Assembly: GCA_041653595.1 (NCBI GenBank) | Contig: JBAZFB010000002.1 | Span: forward strand, 1 to 64,000 | Source of the DNA: Candidatus Omnitrophota bacterium | Lineage (GTDB): Bacteria > Omnitrophota > Gorgyraeia > Pluralincolimonadales > Pluralincolimonadaceae | Direction: 5' to 3' | Length of the DNA: 64,000 bases | Shown here: positions 57,067 to 64,000 of the stretch, one piece after another | How positions within the stretch are numbered: the stretch's first letter is position 1 | Layout: each line of letters opens with the position of its first letter | Notes under the pieces: generated by a model | The model's input: the letters and a program-made list of their open reading frames with translations, nothing else | What the model was told of the DNA's origin: nothing | Database searches by the model: none | Position numbers and translations under genes: made by a program

Positions 57067-57516
57067 ATGAACGTAAAAGAACTCAAAGAAATGATAGCCC
57101 TGATGAACGAGAACGGCCTGACCGAAATAGAGATCGAGAGGGAGGGCCAGAGGATCAGGCTGAAGAAAGGATTTTCAGGCGCGCCCGAAGTGACCCAGGA
57201 GGGAGTATTTATCCAGCCCCAGCAGGGCCCTATCCTGGCCGTGCCGCATAAAGAACCGGAGCCTGTGAAATCAAACCTCATAGAGATAAAAGCTCCTATG
57301 GTAGGGACCTTTTACAGGTCGCCCGCGCCTGACGCGCCTTCGTTCGTCGAGGAAGGCAGCATGATAGAGCCCGGGCAGGTGATATGCATCGTCGAAGCGA
57401 TGAAGCTCATGAACGAGATAAAGTCGGAAGTCAAAGGCAAGGTCGTCAACATCCTCGTTGAGAACGCCCAGCCCGTCGAATTCGGCCACGTGCTCTTCCT
57501 TATCGAGCCCGCATAA
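57067..57516 (+). CDS. accB: Biotin carboxyl carrier protein of acetyl-CoA carboxylase
   Basis: A 149-residue BCCP. The N-terminal helix is followed by a short linker and the biotinyl domain, with the biotinylated lysine K113 in EAMKLMNEI. It carries carboxyl-biotin between AccC and the carboxyltransferase in fatty-acid synthesis. accC follows after three bases. Confidence 0.95.
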   Translation: MNVKELKEMIALMNENGLTEIEIEREGQRIRLKKGFSGAPEVTQEGVFIQPQQGPILAVPHKEPEPVKSNLIEIKAPMVGTFYRSPAPDAPSFVEEGSMIEPGQVICIVEAMKLMNEIKSEVKGKVVNILVENAQPVEFGHVLFLIEPA

Positions 57517-57519
57517 AAA

Positions 57520-58878
57520 ATGTTCTCAAAAATATTGATAGCCAACCGCGGAGAAGTCGCCCTGAGGATCATAAGGGCGTGCAAGGACATGGGGATAAAG
57601 TCCGTCGCCGTATATTCCGAGGCGGATAAAGACTCCCTCCATGTGAAATTTGCCGACGAAGCCATCTGCATAGGCGCCGCGGCGCCGGCAGGCAGTTACC
57701 TTAACATACCCAGTATAATAAGCGCCGCTGAGATATCCGATGTCGAGGCGATACATCCCGGATACGGGTTCCTGGCCGAGAACGCCCATTTCGCCGAAGT
57801 CTGCGAATCCTGCAATATTAAATTTATAGGCCCTACGCCTGAAGCCATGCGCCTCATGGGCGACAAGATGGCGGCAAAAGATACAATGAGGAAGGCCGGG
57901 CTTCCTATCATACCCGGCAGTTTGTCGATAGTGAAAGAAAAGGAAGAGGCCCTCAGGGTCGCGCATAAATTGCAGTACCCGGTCATCGTAAAGGCCGCCG
58001 CAGGCGGCGGCGGGCGCGGGATGCGTATCGCGCACAACGACGTCAGGCTCGTCAGCGTCCTGATGACCTGCCAGACCGAAGCCGAGGCCGCGTTCGGTAA
58101 TCCGGCGGTATATATCGAGAAGTATGTTTCCAACCCGAGGCATGTGGAGTTCCAGATAGTCGCGGATAAATACGGCCACATCGTCCATCTGGGCGAGAGG
58201 GACTGCACGATACAGAGGCGCCACCAGAAGCTGCTCGAGGAATCCCCTTCGCCGGCGGTCGACCCCAAACTCAGGAAGAAGATGGGCGACGCCGCGGTGA
58301 AAGGCGCGAAGGCGGGGAATTACACGAATGTCGGGACGATAGAATTCCTCCTCGATGAAAACGATAATTATTATTTCATGGAGATGAATACGAGGATCCA
58401 GGTCGAGCATCCGGTCACCGAGATGGTCACCGGTATAGACCTCGTAAAGGAGCAGATAAAGATCGCGGCCGGAGAGAGGCTCTCCTACAGCCAGGATGAC
58501 ATCAAATTCAGCGGCCACGCTATCGAATGCCGCATAAACGCCGAGGACGCCGACAATAACTTCATGCCATGCCCGGGTAAAGTCACGTTCTTCCATGCGC
58601 CGGGCGGGCCGGGTGTCCGCGTCGATTCGCACGTCTACCAGGGATATACTATACCGCCTTTTTACGATTCGATGATAGCCAAGGTTATAACTTACGGGAA
58701 GAACAGGTCCGAGGCGATACAGGTGATGCAGAGGGCCCTCTCGGAATTCACCATCGAGCCGATCAAGACGACGATAGATTTCCACAAGCGCCTCACCGCA
58801 GATCCCGCGTTCCTTCGCGGTGAGGTCACGACCGAATTCATAGAGAAGAAGATGTCAGACAAGGAGGCAGCGCAATGA
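57520..58878 (+). CDS. accC: Biotin carboxylase subunit of acetyl-CoA carboxylase
   Basis: A 452-residue ATP-grasp enzyme that carboxylates biotin on AccB. The [16 protein letters not shown] start, the glycine-rich [12 protein letters not shown] loop, the [16 protein letters not shown] block and [14 protein letters not shown] block are all present. The stop overlaps the next gene by four bases. Confidence 0.97.
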   Translation: MFSKILIANRGEVALRIIRACKDMGIKSVAVYSEADKDSLHVKFADEAICIGAAAPAGSYLNIPSIISAAEISDVEAIHPGYGFLAENAHFAEVCESCNIKFIGPTPEAMRLMGDKMAAKDTMRKAGLPIIPGSLSIVKEKEEALRVAHKLQYPVIVKAAAGGGGRGMRIAHNDVRLVSVLMTCQTEAEAAFGNPAVYIEKYVSNPRHVEFQIVADKYGHIVHLGERDCTIQRRHQKLLEESPSPAVDPKLRKKMGDAAVKGAKAGNYTNVGTIEFLLDENDNYYFMEMNTRIQVEHPVTEMVTGIDLVKEQIKIAAGERLSYSQDDIKFSGHAIECRINAEDADNNFMPCPGKVTFFHAPGGPGVRVDSHVYQGYTIPPFYDSMIAKVITYGKNRSEAIQVMQRALSEFTIEPIKTTIDFHKRLTADPAFLRGEVTTEFIEKKMSDKEAAQ

Positions 58879-59489
58879 AAATATTGAACAGGTTAACGAT
58901 GATGTTTTTCCTGATAGTCTTTATCACGATCGGCCTCTTCCTCATTGCCGTATCCATAAGGTCCGTGGAGAGCGAACCGATAATGAACGCGCTCGACTCG
59001 ATCAATGCCTCTACGACTTTGCGGATCGGGGTGGGAGCGGTCGGTTTTCTTCTCATCGTGATATCATGGGCGAGCTACCAGTTTACGGTCGCGCGCATCC
59101 AGAGGCAGAAGAACATAGCGTTCAATAATCCCGACGGCCAGGTCTCCATCTCGCTTTCGGCGATAGAGGAGTTCATAAGGAAGATAGGTTCGTCCCTTCC
59201 AGAGGTCAAGGAGATGAAGTCGGATTGCATAGCGACCAAGAAGGGCATCGATATATCCACTAAGGTCATATTCTGGGCCGACGCGAACATCCCCGAGTCC
59301 ACGGAAAAGATACAGGGCCTCGTGAAGTCGAAGATACAGGAGATGCTCGGCATAGACGAGCCGATCATAATAAAGATACACGTCACAAAGATAGCGACCC
59401 GTCCCGACGCCAAACCCGTTGCGAAGAAGGGTAAGGATAAGGACGATGTTAGCCTTCCGTTCGGCGGGTTCGATTACAGGAACGAATAA
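58875..59489 (+). CDS. Membrane-anchored Asp23-type protein (AmaP-like)
   Basis: A 204-residue protein with two transmembrane helices (about 8-28 and 50-68) followed by a soluble domain of the Asp23/Gls24 kind ([37 protein letters not shown]). This layout is that of AmaP, which anchors Asp23 at the membrane in Gram-positive bacteria. Function here is unknown. It overlaps accC by four bases. Confidence 0.72.
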   Translation: MKILNRLTMMFFLIVFITIGLFLIAVSIRSVESEPIMNALDSINASTTLRIGVGAVGFLLIVISWASYQFTVARIQRQKNIAFNNPDGQVSISLSAIEEFIRKIGSSLPEVKEMKSDCIATKKGIDISTKVIFWADANIPESTEKIQGLVKSKIQEMLGIDEPIIIKIHVTKIATRPDAKPVAKKGKDKDDVSLPFGGFDYRNE

Positions 59490-59514
59490 AAAAGACAAAA
59501 GGAGGAAGTACCAG

Positions 59515-60540
59515 ATGAAAAGGTTGGGAATACTTACCGGGGGCGGGGACTGCCCGGGCTTGAACCCCGTCATCAGGGCGGTCGTGAGAAAGGCCCATCT
59601 TGAAGGATATGAAGTCTTAGGCATAAAAAGCGGCTGGAAGGGCATTATCGAGGGAGATGTAATGACCCTGGATCGCCATTCCGTATCCGGGATATTGCCG
59701 AAGGGCGGCACGATATTAGGCACCTCAAGGACCAATCCCTATAAGAAAGAGGGCGCGGTACAGAAAGTAAAAGATAATTTCAAGAAGTTCGAGCTCGACG
59801 CCCTGATAGCCGTAGGCGGCGAAGACACGCTTGGCGTCGCCAATAGGTTGGTAAAAGAGGGATTGAAAATCGTGGGCGTCCCTAAGACCATAGATAACGA
59901 CCTGGGTGAGACCGATTATACTTTCGGCTTCGACACCGCGATCAACATCGTAATGGAATGCATCGACAGGCTGCACACTACGGCCGAAAGCCATAACAGG
60001 ATAATAGTTGCCGAAGTCATGGGCCGCCATGCGGGCTGGATAGCGGTCTATGCCGGTATCGCCGGCGGCGCGGATATAATTTTGATCCCCGAGGTACCGA
60101 TAAATATCGATGAGGTATGCGCTATAATAAAGAAGCGTCACGAAAGCGGCAAGAATTTTTCGATCGTCGTCGTCGCTGAGGGCGCGAAGTTCGGAGATGA
60201 AGAGATCCTGCAGACCGAAAAGCTGGATGAATTCGGCCACGTTAGGCTGGGCGGTATAGGCCAGCAACTGGGCGGAATGATAGAGAAGAAGACCGGCTAT
60301 GAGACGAGGGTCACAGTGCTTGGCTATATCCAGCGCGGCGGCTCGCCTACGGCGTTCGACAGGGTCCTGGGCACCAGGTTCGGCATTAAGGCCGTCGAAC
60401 TCGTCAAACAGGGCAAATTCGGTTATATGGTCAGCCTCCAGGGAAATAAGATAGTGGAAGTTCCCATCGAGAAAGCCGTCGGTACGCTGAAGACGGTCGA
60501 TAATGACTTCTATAACGTGGCCAAAACATTCTTCGGTTGA
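59515..60540 (+). CDS. 6-phosphofructokinase, probably PPi-dependent
   Basis: A 341-residue group A phosphofructokinase. By happy chance its numbering matches E. coli PfkA: the GGDG motif of ATP enzymes is replaced by G101-G102-E103-D104, and PGTIDND by P123-K124-T125-I126-D127. Asp at 104 and Lys at 124 are the established marks of pyrophosphate-dependent enzymes. The start at 59515 is preceded by AAGGAGGAAG; an earlier ATG lies in the previous gene. If PPi-dependent, it would work reversibly in glycolysis and gluconeogenesis. Confidence 0.88.
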   Translation: MKRLGILTGGGDCPGLNPVIRAVVRKAHLEGYEVLGIKSGWKGIIEGDVMTLDRHSVSGILPKGGTILGTSRTNPYKKEGAVQKVKDNFKKFELDALIAVGGEDTLGVANRLVKEGLKIVGVPKTIDNDLGETDYTFGFDTAINIVMECIDRLHTTAESHNRIIVAEVMGRHAGWIAVYAGIAGGADIILIPEVPINIDEVCAIIKKRHESGKNFSIVVVAEGAKFGDEEILQTEKLDEFGHVRLGGIGQQLGGMIEKKTGYETRVTVLGYIQRGGSPTAFDRVLGTRFGIKAVELVKQGKFGYMVSLQGNKIVEVPIEKAVGTLKTVDNDFYNVAKTFFG

Positions 60541-60542
60541 AA

Positions 60543-61109
60543 ATGAAAAAAAAGATAGAAGGCATACTGGAAGAAAGCATATCCGTAAAAAAAGACCTCA
60601 TAACGTCGCAGGCCGGCGCTATTGAAAAAGCCGCCGACGCTGTCATCAAGTCGCTGAAGTCCGGCGGCAAGGTCATAATCTTCGGGAACGGGGGGAGCGC
60701 CGCGGACAGCCAGCATATGGCTGCTGAACTCGTAGGGAAGTTCCTGAAGGAGAGGAAAGGGGTCCCGGCGATAGCCTTGACCACCAACACCTCGATAATT
60801 ACGGCGATAGCCAACGACTATTCATATGATGAGGTATTCTCGCGCCAACTCGACGCGATCGCGGGAAATAATGATGTGGCGATTGGGATATCTACGAGTG
60901 GGAACGCGAAGAACGTCATCAGGGCTGTAGAGCTTGCCAATAAAAAGGGCATGGTCACGGTCGCGCTCACGGGACGCGACGGCGGCGGGCTGGCCAAAAT
61001 AGCGAAGATCCCCATAATAGTCCCTTCCGGGTCTACCCCGAGGATCCAGGAAGCCCACGTCATGGTGGTCCATATCCTCTGCCAGTTGGTCGAGGAGGCG
61101 TTGTTCTAA
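60543..61109 (+). CDS. gmhA: Phosphoheptose isomerase
   Basis: A 188-residue SIS-domain isomerase converting sedoheptulose 7-phosphate to D-glycero-D-manno-heptose 7-phosphate for LPS core. The FGNGGSAADSQHMAAELVG motif and the ISTSGNAKNV segment are typical. A TTG at 60537 overlapping the pfk stop is an alternative start that would add two residues. The next gene supplies the adenylyltransferase step of the same pathway. Confidence 0.93.
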   Translation: MKKKIEGILEESISVKKDLITSQAGAIEKAADAVIKSLKSGGKVIIFGNGGSAADSQHMAAELVGKFLKERKGVPAIALTTNTSIITAIANDYSYDEVFSRQLDAIAGNNDVAIGISTSGNAKNVIRAVELANKKGMVTVALTGRDGGGLAKIAKIPIIVPSGSTPRIQEAHVMVVHILCQLVEEALF

Positions 61110-61129
61110 TTTACCGGCGGGGTCCCATA

Positions 61130-61633
61130 ATGACTGAAAAAAAGATAACCTCCTTTACGGAAGTAAAGGCTCTCGCCTCAAGGCTTCGCGCAAAAGGCAA
61201 AAGGATCGTTTTCACGAACGGGTGTTTCGACATCCTGCACGCCGGACACGTAAAATACCTCGAGAAGGCCAGGTCCCTCGGGGATGTCCTGGTACTTGGG
61301 CTCAACAGCGATCGTTCGGTTAGAAAAATAAAAGGGCCGTCGCGCCCCATAGTCCCGCAAAAAGACAGGGCCGCTGTCGTGGCTTCCCTCGGTTTTGTGG
61401 ACCATGTGGTAATATTCGGCGATACCACTCCCCTGAAACTCATAAAGGCGGTAAGGCCCCACGTGCTCGTTAAGGGAGCGGACTGGAAAGTAGGAAAGAT
61501 CGTCGGAGCCGACCTCGTGAAGTCCTACGGAGGGAAAGTCGTCGCTATACCGCTGGTCAATGGCAGGTCCACCACCGGGCTTATCCGCAGGATATTGAAC
61601 ACTGCGGATATCCGCAGTGCAAGAATATCTTAA
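61130..61633 (+). CDS. rfaE2: D-glycero-beta-D-manno-heptose 1-phosphate adenylyltransferase
   Basis: A 167-residue nucleotidyltransferase equal to the C-terminal half of HldE. The FTNGCFDILHAGHVKYLEKA start carries the HxGH motif, and STTGLIRRI near the end is the conserved ISTT-like segment. It makes ADP-D,D-heptose. The kinase half and the phosphatase GmhB are not nearby. ATG of the next gene overlaps its stop. Confidence 0.93.
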   Translation: MTEKKITSFTEVKALASRLRAKGKRIVFTNGCFDILHAGHVKYLEKARSLGDVLVLGLNSDRSVRKIKGPSRPIVPQKDRAAVVASLGFVDHVVIFGDTTPLKLIKAVRPHVLVKGADWKVGKIVGADLVKSYGGKVVAIPLVNGRSTTGLIRRILNTADIRSARIS

Positions 61634-62043
61634 TGAAAGAGAAGCTTTACAGGATAATTGACGCGAACCTTAACAGGTCGAGGGAAGGCTTAAGGGTCTG
61701 CGAAGAGATCGCGAGATTTGTGCTCGATGACGCGCCCCTGACGAGGGAATTCAAGGGCCTGCGCCACGGCATATCAGACTGCATCAAGCTTTATCCCGCC
61801 AAGCTGCGCGGAATAATATCGGCGCGCGACCCGGAAGGCGATGTCGGCCGGGGCAAGCAGGCGATCGAGAGGAAGAGAAGCGGATGGAAGGAGATCTCGA
61901 TAGCCAATATGGAACGCGTCAAGGAGTCGCTCCGCGTCCTGGAGGAATTCTCAAAGCTCATCGACGGAAAGATAGCCGATAAGTTCAAGAGGCTCAGGTT
62001 CAAGGCGTATAATACCGAGAAAAAACTCGTTTCGAGGTTTTGA
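61633..62043 (+). CDS. ThiD2-like domain protein
   Basis: A 136-residue helical protein. RIIDANLNRSREGLRVCEEIARFVLDD and the mid ERVKESLRVLEEFSKL repeat-like block match the domain that in many bacteria is fused to the N-terminus of ThiE and has been proposed to act as a hydroxymethylpyrimidine-phosphate kinase (ThiD2). Here it is a separate gene directly overlapping thiE, and it would supply HMP-PP for ThiE. The function rests on family knowledge recalled from memory. Confidence 0.75.
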   Translation: MKEKLYRIIDANLNRSREGLRVCEEIARFVLDDAPLTREFKGLRHGISDCIKLYPAKLRGIISARDPEGDVGRGKQAIERKRSGWKEISIANMERVKESLRVLEEFSKLIDGKIADKFKRLRFKAYNTEKKLVSRF

Positions 62044-62666
62044 TATTGCGCGATTTCAGGCTTTACGTGATCATAGATAAGAAGGCGGTCAAGGGCCGCG
62101 ACCTGGCCTATGCGGCGAAGGAAGCGATAGCCGGAGGCGCGGACGTGATACAATTCCGCGACAAGGAATCTGACGCCGCGGATGTAGTCGAGGCCGGGCG
62201 CGCGATACGCGAGGCTATAGGAAAAGACAGAGCGCTATTTATCGTTAATGACAGCCCGGATATCGCGTTAGCCGTCGATGCCGACGGCGTGCACCTCGGC
62301 CAGGAAGATATGCCGGTCATCGGCGCCCGCTCCATATTAGGCAGGGGCAAGATAATAGGCCTCTCGACGCATTCGCTCGAACAGGCGGGCGCGGCGCAAA
62401 ACAGCGGCGCGGATTATATAGGAGTGGGGCCGGTATTTTCTACGCCTACCAAGCCCGGATATAAAGCGGTCGGGCTCGATCTGATAGAACAAGTAAATAA
62501 TATGAAGGGCCTTCCTTTTGTCGCTATCGGCGGTATCGACGAGACGAATATCGACGAGGTGATAGCGGCCGGCGCATCAAGGGTTGCGGTAGTAAGGGCG
62601 GTATGCGGCGCGGAAGATATCAGGGAAGCGGCAAAAAGATTGAAGGATAAACTCACCAAAAGATGA
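62040..62666 (+). CDS. thiE: Thiamine-phosphate synthase
   Basis: A 208-residue TIM-barrel enzyme joining HMP pyrophosphate and thiazole phosphate. The VIQFRDKESD, FIVNDSPDIALAVDADGVHLGQ, and GADYIGVGPVFSTPTKPG blocks are diagnostic. The start is TTG at 62040 overlapping the ThiD2-like stop; another TTG at 62046 is possible. It overlaps thiC by four bases. Confidence 0.94.
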   Translation: MILRDFRLYVIIDKKAVKGRDLAYAAKEAIAGGADVIQFRDKESDAADVVEAGRAIREAIGKDRALFIVNDSPDIALAVDADGVHLGQEDMPVIGARSILGRGKIIGLSTHSLEQAGAAQNSGADYIGVGPVFSTPTKPGYKAVGLDLIEQVNNMKGLPFVAIGGIDETNIDEVIAAGASRVAVVRAVCGAEDIREAAKRLKDKLTKR

Positions 62667-63943
62667 CCCAATTAGAGTCGGCAAAAAGAGGCAAGATCAC
62701 GCCCGAGATGAGGCTGGTCGCGAAAGCGGAAGGCCTCGACTTGAAACTGCTCGTCAGGAAGATATCTTCGGGCAGGATCGTCATACCTTCCAATATACTC
62801 AGGAAGAAGGGAAGGGTCTGCGGGATCGGCGAAGGGTTAAAGACCAAGATAAACGCCAATATCGGGACATCCCAGGGTTCTTCGAGGATATCGGCTGAGC
62901 TGAAGAAACTGAAGGTCGCGGTCGATAACGGCGCGGATGCCGTAATGGATCTTTCGACCGCCGGTGATCTGCGCGCTATCAGGAAGGCTATACTCAGGGC
63001 TTCGCCCGTGCCTGTAGGGACCGTCCCTATTTACGAAGCGGCTGTCGACGCGGACCGCAGGAAGAGGCCTATCTATTCCATGACGGCGGATGAGATGTTC
63101 GCCGTGCTTGAGGAACAGGCGAGGGAAGGCGTGGATTTCTTTACTATCCATTGCGGCGTTACGAGGAAAGCGGTGGATTGCCTTAAGAGACAGGGCAGGG
63201 TGATAGGGGTCGTCAGCAGGGGCGGCGCCATAATGGTCGAATGGATGGCGCATAACCGCCGCGAGAATCCCTTTTATGAGGAGTTTGACAGGGTCCTGGA
63301 GATCGCGCGCAAATACGACGTCACTTTAAGCCTGGGCGACGGGATGAGGCCGGGATGCCTTGCCGATGCCAGCGACAGGGCGCAGATACAGGAGTTAATG
63401 ACACTTGGCGAACTTTCCGTGAGGGCTAAACGGGCCGGCGTCCAGGTAATGATAGAAGGGCCCGGGCATGTCCCGATCAACCAGATCGAAGCAAATATTC
63501 TGCTGGAGAAAGACCTTTGCCACGGCGCGCCGTTTTATGTCTTAGGCCCGCTGGTAACGGACATAGCGCCGGGCTACGACCATATAACATCGGCGATAGG
63601 CGGAGCGCTTGCGGCCGCCCACGGCGCTGATTTCATCTGCTACGTCACGCCTTCTGAACATCTCGGCCTGCCTTCGGTCGAAGACGTGAAGACAGGCGTC
63701 ATCTCCGCCCGGATAGCCGCGCACGCGGCGGATGTAGCCAAGGGGGTAAAAGGCGCGCTCGATTGGGACATCGCCATATCCGCCGCCCGCAAGAAGAGAG
63801 ATTGGAAGAAGCAATTCGCCCTGGCCATCGACCCGTCGCGCGCAAAGGAATACAGGAACCGTTCCAAGCCGGCGGCGAAAGATGTCTGCACGATGTGCGG
63901 GCAATATTGTTCAATGAAAATATCGGAGGAATACCTGGGATAA
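62663..63943 (+). CDS. thiC: Phosphomethylpyrimidine synthase
   Basis: A 426-residue radical SAM enzyme that rearranges aminoimidazole ribotide to HMP phosphate. This is the short form of ThiC. The MEWMAHNRRENPFYEEFD, LGDGMRPGCLADASD and IEGPGHVPINQIEANI blocks are present. The C-terminal cluster ligands are C409, C412 and C416, so the spacing is C-x2-C-x3-C where the E. coli-type enzyme has C-x2-C-x4-C. No TPP riboswitch is seen ahead of the thi genes. The stop overlaps the next gene by one base. Confidence 0.94.
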   Translation: MTQLESAKRGKITPEMRLVAKAEGLDLKLLVRKISSGRIVIPSNILRKKGRVCGIGEGLKTKINANIGTSQGSSRISAELKKLKVAVDNGADAVMDLSTAGDLRAIRKAILRASPVPVGTVPIYEAAVDADRRKRPIYSMTADEMFAVLEEQAREGVDFFTIHCGVTRKAVDCLKRQGRVIGVVSRGGAIMVEWMAHNRRENPFYEEFDRVLEIARKYDVTLSLGDGMRPGCLADASDRAQIQELMTLGELSVRAKRAGVQVMIEGPGHVPINQIEANILLEKDLCHGAPFYVLGPLVTDIAPGYDHITSAIGGALAAAHGADFICYVTPSEHLGLPSVEDVKTGVISARIAAHAADVAKGVKGALDWDIAISAARKKRDWKKQFALAIDPSRAKEYRNRSKPAAKDVCTMCGQYCSMKISEEYLG

Positions 63944-64000
63944 TGTCACTCTTGGTCGTAGGTTCAATAGCCTTGGATTCGATAAAGACCCCGTTCGGAA
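63943..64000 (+). CDS. Start of a PfkB-family carbohydrate kinase (partial)
   Basis: Only the first 19 codons are in the window. They read MSLLVVGSIALDSIKTPFG, the usual first strand and loop of PfkB-family (ribokinase-like) kinases. The start shares one base with the thiC stop. The substrate cannot be told. Confidence 0.6.
   Translation, partial: MSLLVVGSIALDSIKTPFG

Noticed and set aside
57526..58785. 419-codon - strand frame opposite accC
   Set aside because: Antisense shadow of accC produced by strong codon bias; no family motif.
61109..61640. TPP riboswitch expected ahead of the thiamine genes
   Set aside because: The genes are overlapped or closely packed and no CTGAGA-type TPP core was seen.
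1..64000. CRISPR array, rRNA operon or prophage
   Set aside because: No regularly spaced repeats, no rRNA sequence and no phage structural genes were seen.

Overview
The window reads as a chromosomal segment of an uncultured Gram-negative bacterium with roughly 50-55 percent G+C by eye. Signs of an outer membrane are an LpxL-type acyltransferase, heptose-precursor enzymes, a TonB-dependent receptor with its TonB, and a Skp/OmpH-like periplasmic protein. The ribosomal gene order, the absence of rpmD, the presence of DUF1844 and AmaP-like genes, and the general look of the proteins fit the PVC-related phylum Omnitrophota (OP3). That placement is inference from memory and was not tested phylogenetically. 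Apart from many antisense shadow frames, every gene is on the + strand, and stop/start overlaps are common.

Positions 1-30296 hold one almost unbroken information-processing block. It runs tuf (3' end), rpmG, tRNA-Trp, secE, nusG, rplKAJL, rpoBC, rpsL, rpsG, fusA, tuf, then the S10, spc and alpha operons end to end (rpsJ to rplQ), including secY, adk, map, infA and rpmJ. The first 100 bases are identical to the end of the second tuf, so two tuf copies bracket about 15 kb. All ribosomal proteins here that have zinc and zinc-free variants are the cysteine-bearing form. rpmD is missing between rpsE and rplO.

Positions 30332-36245 hold central metabolism: two PLP aminotransferases flank an isocitrate-dehydrogenase-like enzyme, dihydrolipoyl dehydrogenase, lipoyl synthase and a free-standing lipoyl-domain protein. 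A terminator follows. Positions 36314-39592 hold a short envelope cluster (GT28 glycosyltransferase, LpxL-like acyltransferase, GT2 glycosyltransferase) ending in pcm.

Positions 39593-40975 differ from their surroundings: a 145-base imperfect palindrome, a sigma70-like promoter, a 200-base segment bounded by imperfect inverted repeats with competing hairpins, and two small genes (Skp/OmpH-like and possibly SpoIIAA-like). This is the least explained part of the window.

Positions 40995-48852 form a cobalamin regulon. A B12 riboswitch with a downstream terminator precedes cobU, cobT, cobS, btuF, btuC, btuD, a TonB-dependent receptor and tonB, giving uptake and nucleotide-loop assembly. Next comes rpsU with its own promoter and a terminator hairpin lying inside the signal-sequence region of the following M16 peptidase gene.

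Positions 49142-64000 are a mixed housekeeping run: M16 peptidase, MEMO1-like protein, DUF1844, RmuC, a flippase-like membrane protein, a Trm112-like protein, aroQ, a Xaa-Pro peptidase, efp, accB, accC, an AmaP-like protein, a phosphofructokinase with PPi-type residues, gmhA, a heptose-1-P adenylyltransferase, a ThiD2-like protein, thiE, thiC and the start of a PfkB-family kinase.
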